DNA of 22,179 nucleotides from a virus: positions 1 through 22,179 of the IMG/VR virus record IMGVR_UViG_3300006793_005530; one strand, given 5' to 3'. Position numbers and translations under genes: made by a program. This document shows, piece after piece, positions 19,501-22,179 of the stretch. Each line of letters begins with the position of its first letter. Position 1 is the first letter of the stretch. The notes below the pieces were generated by a model that saw nothing but the letters and a program-made list of their open reading frames with translations, did no database searches and was not told where the DNA came from.

Positions 19501-22179
19501 TTATCCCAATGACGGAGAATATCATACGCTTGATATGTATCACCCGTTATTGGATTCATCATAGAAAAGTTAATTGTCGGTTGATAAAATGGATAACCGC
19601 TAACTGGTCTTGTCAATTTTGCATCAACATAAAACATCTTATCTTCATCTTTTTCAACATCAATATTTGCATCAGTAAATAATTGAGTCATCAAGGTTGA
19701 AGGTGAAGATGTGGATTGTCTATACAACAAAAAATCTTCTAACTGTAAGTGTGGTAAACACTTGGCAAAATTTGGATAAGACATACGACACTCTGGATAA
19801 GAACCGTAAGTAATTGGTATTGCTTTTTGACCGCTCTCTTGAAACCAATATGCCAACTGTGAACCCGACCAAAAACCAACATCACGCTTCCAATTGTGAT
19901 ATGAATTTCCATCTTCGGTTTCAACATCAAAAATGTATGGGTTTGATTGTAACTCATATCTTAGTGTTGGTTTAAAGTCCAAAGTTATATTTTTACCATC
20001 TCTTGTGAAACTAAATAATTTAGAGCCTTCAACCTTTCTTGCTTTTTTGTTATTAAATAATAACACAAGACTGCGAGCATAAGTGTCACCTAACATGAAA
20101 TTCCATGTTGGAAGTCCTGAAAAATTTGACAAGCCCCCTACATAATGTGTACCCGTTGCTATATCGGGCAAAGGTGGTCCACTTGTTGTAATTTCAACAC
20201 CAAGAATCGGGTCAAAATGTGTAGTGCTTGTGTCGGCAGGTATTGTATTTCTTGATGAAATTATTGGCTTACATACCCCGTTGTGATAATAATACCCCGC
20301 AGGGCAACGGCCATTTTGAGCAATATCTGGTTGAGGCGGATAGCCGATTAAGGGTGAAGGGTAATCTAAAGTGGTGTCAATCCTATCACGATGAATAGCC
20401 AATATCTTCATTCTTCCATCTTCCATAATTTGAAAATCTCCAACATGAAGAGTCGGGTGTTTCATTGGTTGGTTGTTAGTGTTTAGAGAATGTCTTGGAT
20501 GCTTCATAAAAGCCTTATTTTCGACACCAAGATAGCGCATAGCCTCTATCTGTGGGAATACCCATTCATGTACGCTCCAACATGCGGCAGGTTGTTGTAC
20601 TCGTCTAATTTTGTCTTTATCGTAACCATGCGAATGAGCAAGGTCATATGATTGATTGGAATTAATTTTTTTGATGAAGTTCACATCACCTATCAATGAC
20701 TTCCCTAAATACCATTTATCCAAAACTCCTTCAACGGACATTTTTGTTGTATAAAACGGGTCTTTGAATGGGGAGTATTTGAAAATCACCATCTCCGGTC
20801 CGTCAGGAATTGCAGCAGCACCGGCAGCCCCTCCGCCCGCTTTGATTTGTCCTGTTCCATAGATTTGTGAATTTAGATGTGCCATTTCAATAACATCGGT
20901 GGCAACAAATAATTCGTCATTAAAAACATCAGCCGACCAATGATGGGAAATACCCCCTTGTTGATAGAAGCCACCTGCCTCTATTGCGCTCGATAACAAA
21001 GGCACTTCGGCAAAGCCCGCACTGGCGAGCGGTTTGAATGGCGTTAGTTGAATTAGGTTGAATTGTCTTGGCATAACACTATTGACACAATAACTATCAT
21101 TTGTTGAATTTATTTTTGCTACATCTGCACCATCAACATAAATGCGCTCTAAGTCAGGGTTTAGTCTAAATATGGCATGATAGATATAACACCCCTCATC
21201 TTTTAAATTTAGATTGACACTTGTTCTTGCTTCCGGTGCATTTCTTTCTTTTGGTACTCCCAATTTTGAATTTGATGCTGATGCTGATGCTGACAATCTG
21301 GTTCTTGGTGCAAGACTAACTAACACATGATAATCAACTAATGGTTTATTGAATTTTGAATTTGTATTCGGTTGAGGGTGTGAATTTCCTTTTTCAACGG
21401 TGACTTCTTGATAATTAACTAATGCAGGAACAATTTGTATTTTAGTCGGTATCATGTTTTTCATAAAGTCCTGACTCAAACTACTGGTCTTTGTATAGTT
21501 TCCTCCATTCAAATGTCCGTTATCTCCGAGAATATATCCCACTGGCTTAACTAATTGTTGGGTTGTTCCGTCTGTTGGTGGAGTTTGTGAAGTGTCTAGT
21601 GTTATTGGAGTTGAACCACTTACCCATCTTGTACTTCTTCCAAGTGCAAATTTACTAGCATTATCACTTCTAGTATCATTCGATTCATAATAACTTGCAC
21701 TCTTAATAGAATCACGATTTCCAGTGGTAGTCATGGCCTCTGTAATTGGTGTGATATAAGCACCGTCTGTACCATATCTGTACGCTCTATCGGCTAGTGA
21801 TTGAGTTCGATAGGCTTTACTGTTCCTTCTTGGCGAAGTTCCAGAATGAACTTGAATATTTATACCTGCAAAAGTTCCTAAATCGTCATCCGACCAACCC
21901 GACTGTGCATCTTCCGATACGGACATAAAAGCAGTTGCCGTAAAGATTCCTTCATATCCTATCAAACCGCATGAGTCCATGACACATAGGTTGCCTAAAT
22001 CGGGTCGGCCAAGTGGTCGCCAAAGCATTTCGCCAGCATCGGCAGGAGTATTGTTTGAATCGCTAAGAAAATCATTAGTTCCAATGTATTGTATTGTTTC
22101 ATTGAAAGGTATTGGTTCTTGGGGCATAGATGAAGTTGTTTGGCCGCCTAATCCATCGGGTTGAGAAATGGGTTTGTAA
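16560..22179 (-). CDS. giant tail fibre / host-recognition protein (partial, open at right edge)
   Basis: The frame is open from the right edge to a TGA at 16560, at least 1872 codons. An ATG at 22127 is possible, but 17 more in-frame codons lie upstream (ISQPDGLGGQTTSS) with no promoter, so the true start is probably outside. The protein is rich in Asn, Ser, Thr, Tyr, Trp and Gly, as adhesins and fibres are. Landmarks, counted from 22127: an Ala-Ser tract near 280 (SASASASNSK), a Cys-bracketed CPAGYYYHNGVCKP near 612, and five propeller-like repeats between about 1260 and 1660 (PDGTLHTFS, SNGTIHAIV, SKNRLHLVC, TDDIAYVTG, DKDELHMVF), suggesting a glycan- or protein-binding beta-propeller. The virion role is inferred from size, composition and the hub gene downstream. 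A secreted or surface adhesin is the alternative. Confidence 0.68.
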   Translation of the reverse strand, partial: YKPISQPDGLGGQTTSSMPQEPIPFNETIQYIGTNDFLSDSNNTPADAGEMLWRPLGRPDLGNLCVMDSCGLIGYEGIFTATAFMSVSEDAQSGWSDDDLGTFAGINIQVHSGTSPRRNSKAYRTQSLADRAYRYGTDGAYITPITEAMTTTGNRDSIKSASYYESNDTRSDNASKFALGRSTRWVSGSTPITLDTSQTPPTDGTTQQLVKPVGYILGDNGHLNGGNYTKTSSLSQDFMKNMIPTKIQIVPALVNYQEVTVEKGNSHPQPNTNSKFNKPLVDYHVLVSLAPRTRLSASASASNSKLGVPKERNAPEARTSVNLNLKDEGCYIYHAIFRLNPDLERIYVDGADVAKINSTNDSYCVNSVMPRQFNLIQLTPFKPLASAGFAEVPLLSSAIEAGGFYQQGGISHHWSADVFNDELFVATDVIEMAHLNSQIYGTGQIKAGGGAAGAAAIPDGPEMVIFKYSPFKDPFYTTKMSVEGVLDKWYLGKSLIGDVNFIKKINSNQSYDLAHSHGYDKDKIRRVQQPAACWSVHEWVFPQIEAMRYLGVENKAFMKHPRHSLNTNNQPMKHPTLHVGDFQIMEDGRMKILAIHRDRIDTTLDYPSPLIGYPPQPDIAQNGRCPAGYYYHNGVCKPIISSRNTIPADTSTTHFDPILGVEITTSGPPLPDIATGTHYVGGLSNFSGLPTWNFMLGDTYARSLVLLFNNKKARKVEGSKLFSFTRDGKNITLDFKPTLRYELQSNPYIFDVETEDGNSYHNWKRDVGFWSGSQLAYWFQESGQKAIPITYGSYPECRMSYPNFAKCLPHLQLEDFLLYRQSTSSPSTLMTQLFTDANIDVEKDEDKMFYVDAKLTRPVSGYPFYQPTINFSMMNPITGDTYQAYDILRHWDNLNAVYKHLFQTHYNPTTIGFADFGAGANPHQELGWAGWSFKQGLYDTTVSNGLQFYSNQPQAVGVQGLHIGTQSTGLWKNFYANDVSDEGATLSQFTGGMIGISHHGPLHYGIMSSDHPFKPDRVWKQVNAGLGYEIPLELLIPEKIQVRARAKAKNSLDLELHLPLHRYNLENNPLIGRIKGQTPTNFAQSSMSPYIAQPYLRTNLWNMESTLSSIEIGQAELNANARILGKPRKTGGTNLLQPTFSEFWKDHPTEFFHAGAIPINTGTDYDALHVANERYSPALLGNIDSMNKHDYIATAEQLQSSVDVHLSNSIRAVWDSGGIVSARGSGYEDTSMTVYTPFERSQNSNLGVPTHNQSTAGANTNLDDGYGLGMGQRIVRTPDGTLHTFSLDRSAKSATDNIPVWTHYSKPAHSDLFWNRKSVKVTNNQIHDGKDEVGPHLKVIVGGTPTNYRQHGSAFASDSNGTIHAIVEIKKPDGQHVLYYTYAKRDLVTTQPELVYSWDWSAHTPVLVGGSNNWDLREPSLVCDSKNRLHLVCRVVERDYGAIPAGSQILYTLKLENETSWPLLASGNGSTGGSSFQQNKTWQVVSRRPVNDAQVSTMTMTKGHYTYDCDKPKVCLQGDDFPVVFYRGANYNLGNNYNFATAYGNLSHTSIYANYGKVIKDLTPSGRFEFDRENATIILGANTDFAGNPITYYDAVIDTDDIAYVTGWQSGGSAEYSSYIVSWKTKEDWSKRFVSGSGMSYMSLVNQSRDGIYAGLNYQYRYMTTTISDKDELHMVFGFTIPRINTGNPRVFTGTGTQATQAGTATPFQWVGTPSSAQLEGFDENITMSWPDGGLNVSIAHGERVHFMELFIPTVEVSKPSGSFSSVARDVNLRFLSVPSMAYDSRTGKYSPASSAQTMAGHEDFTHSSPQLRYQKFHGHNAGEIDLRWTTNELSWYSTPHFGSKLYYPFVGGATMSIGENTNTGEGIAGWP

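Overview
The window looks like part of the genome of a tailed double-stranded DNA virus of an archaeon, or a provirus of one. Every gene I can support lies on the minus strand, so the region is read from right to left. The archaeal assignment rests on three things. First, at least a dozen TATA-box promoters (mostly TTATATAG or TTCATATAGG on the minus strand) sit about 26 nt, or about 39-40 nt, upstream of start codons. Second, the replication genes are of archaeal or eukaryotic style: a PCNA-like clamp, an MCM-like AAA+ ATPase and an XPD/DinG-type helicase with four cysteines. Third, operon-internal genes carry GGAG/GGTG Shine-Dalgarno motifs, while many first genes appear leaderless. The moderate GC content and this gene set fit viruses of marine planktonic Euryarchaeota (magrovirus-like). 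That last step is inference from remembered gene content, not a search.

Layout in the direction of transcription. 22179-16560: most of a giant tail-fibre or host-recognition protein, open at the right edge. 16423-12441: a cluster of accessory genes, comprising a small acidic protein, an XPD/DinG-like helicase, a 62-aa protein, a 24-aa peptide, a protein of a conserved phage family of unknown function, a 39-aa protein, a membrane/coiled-coil protein, a 42-aa zinc ribbon, and a 69-aa protein. 12431-10581: a baseplate/tail hub protein. 10580-10100: a gene-free stretch of about 480 nt with its own strong promoter, a GC-rich structured segment ending in a T-run (candidate non-coding RNA), and a perfect 9-bp hairpin.

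10099-2880 is a replication/recombination island: MCM-like AAA+ ATPase, an SSB-like protein with an acidic tail, a small HTH-like protein, a Sak4/RecA-like ATPase, a Cas4/RecB-type Fe-S nuclease, two small basic proteins, and a PCNA-like clamp. 2877-1: a small helical protein, a probable tail tube protein, a tail assembly chaperone with a probable programmed -1 frameshift (slippery TTTGGGG), and the tape-measure protein, which runs off the left edge.

The genes would supply a nearly self-contained DNA-processing set (helicases, clamp, SSB, recombinase and nuclease) together with a long flexible tail. The replication island splits the tail module: the hub and fibre are on one side, and the tube, chaperone and tape measure on the other. 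The best leads for something undescribed are the candidate non-coding RNA at 10349-10541 driven by a promoter duplicated at 3853-3891, the shared upstream AATAGG box, the second cysteine cluster in the helicase, and the chaperone frameshift.
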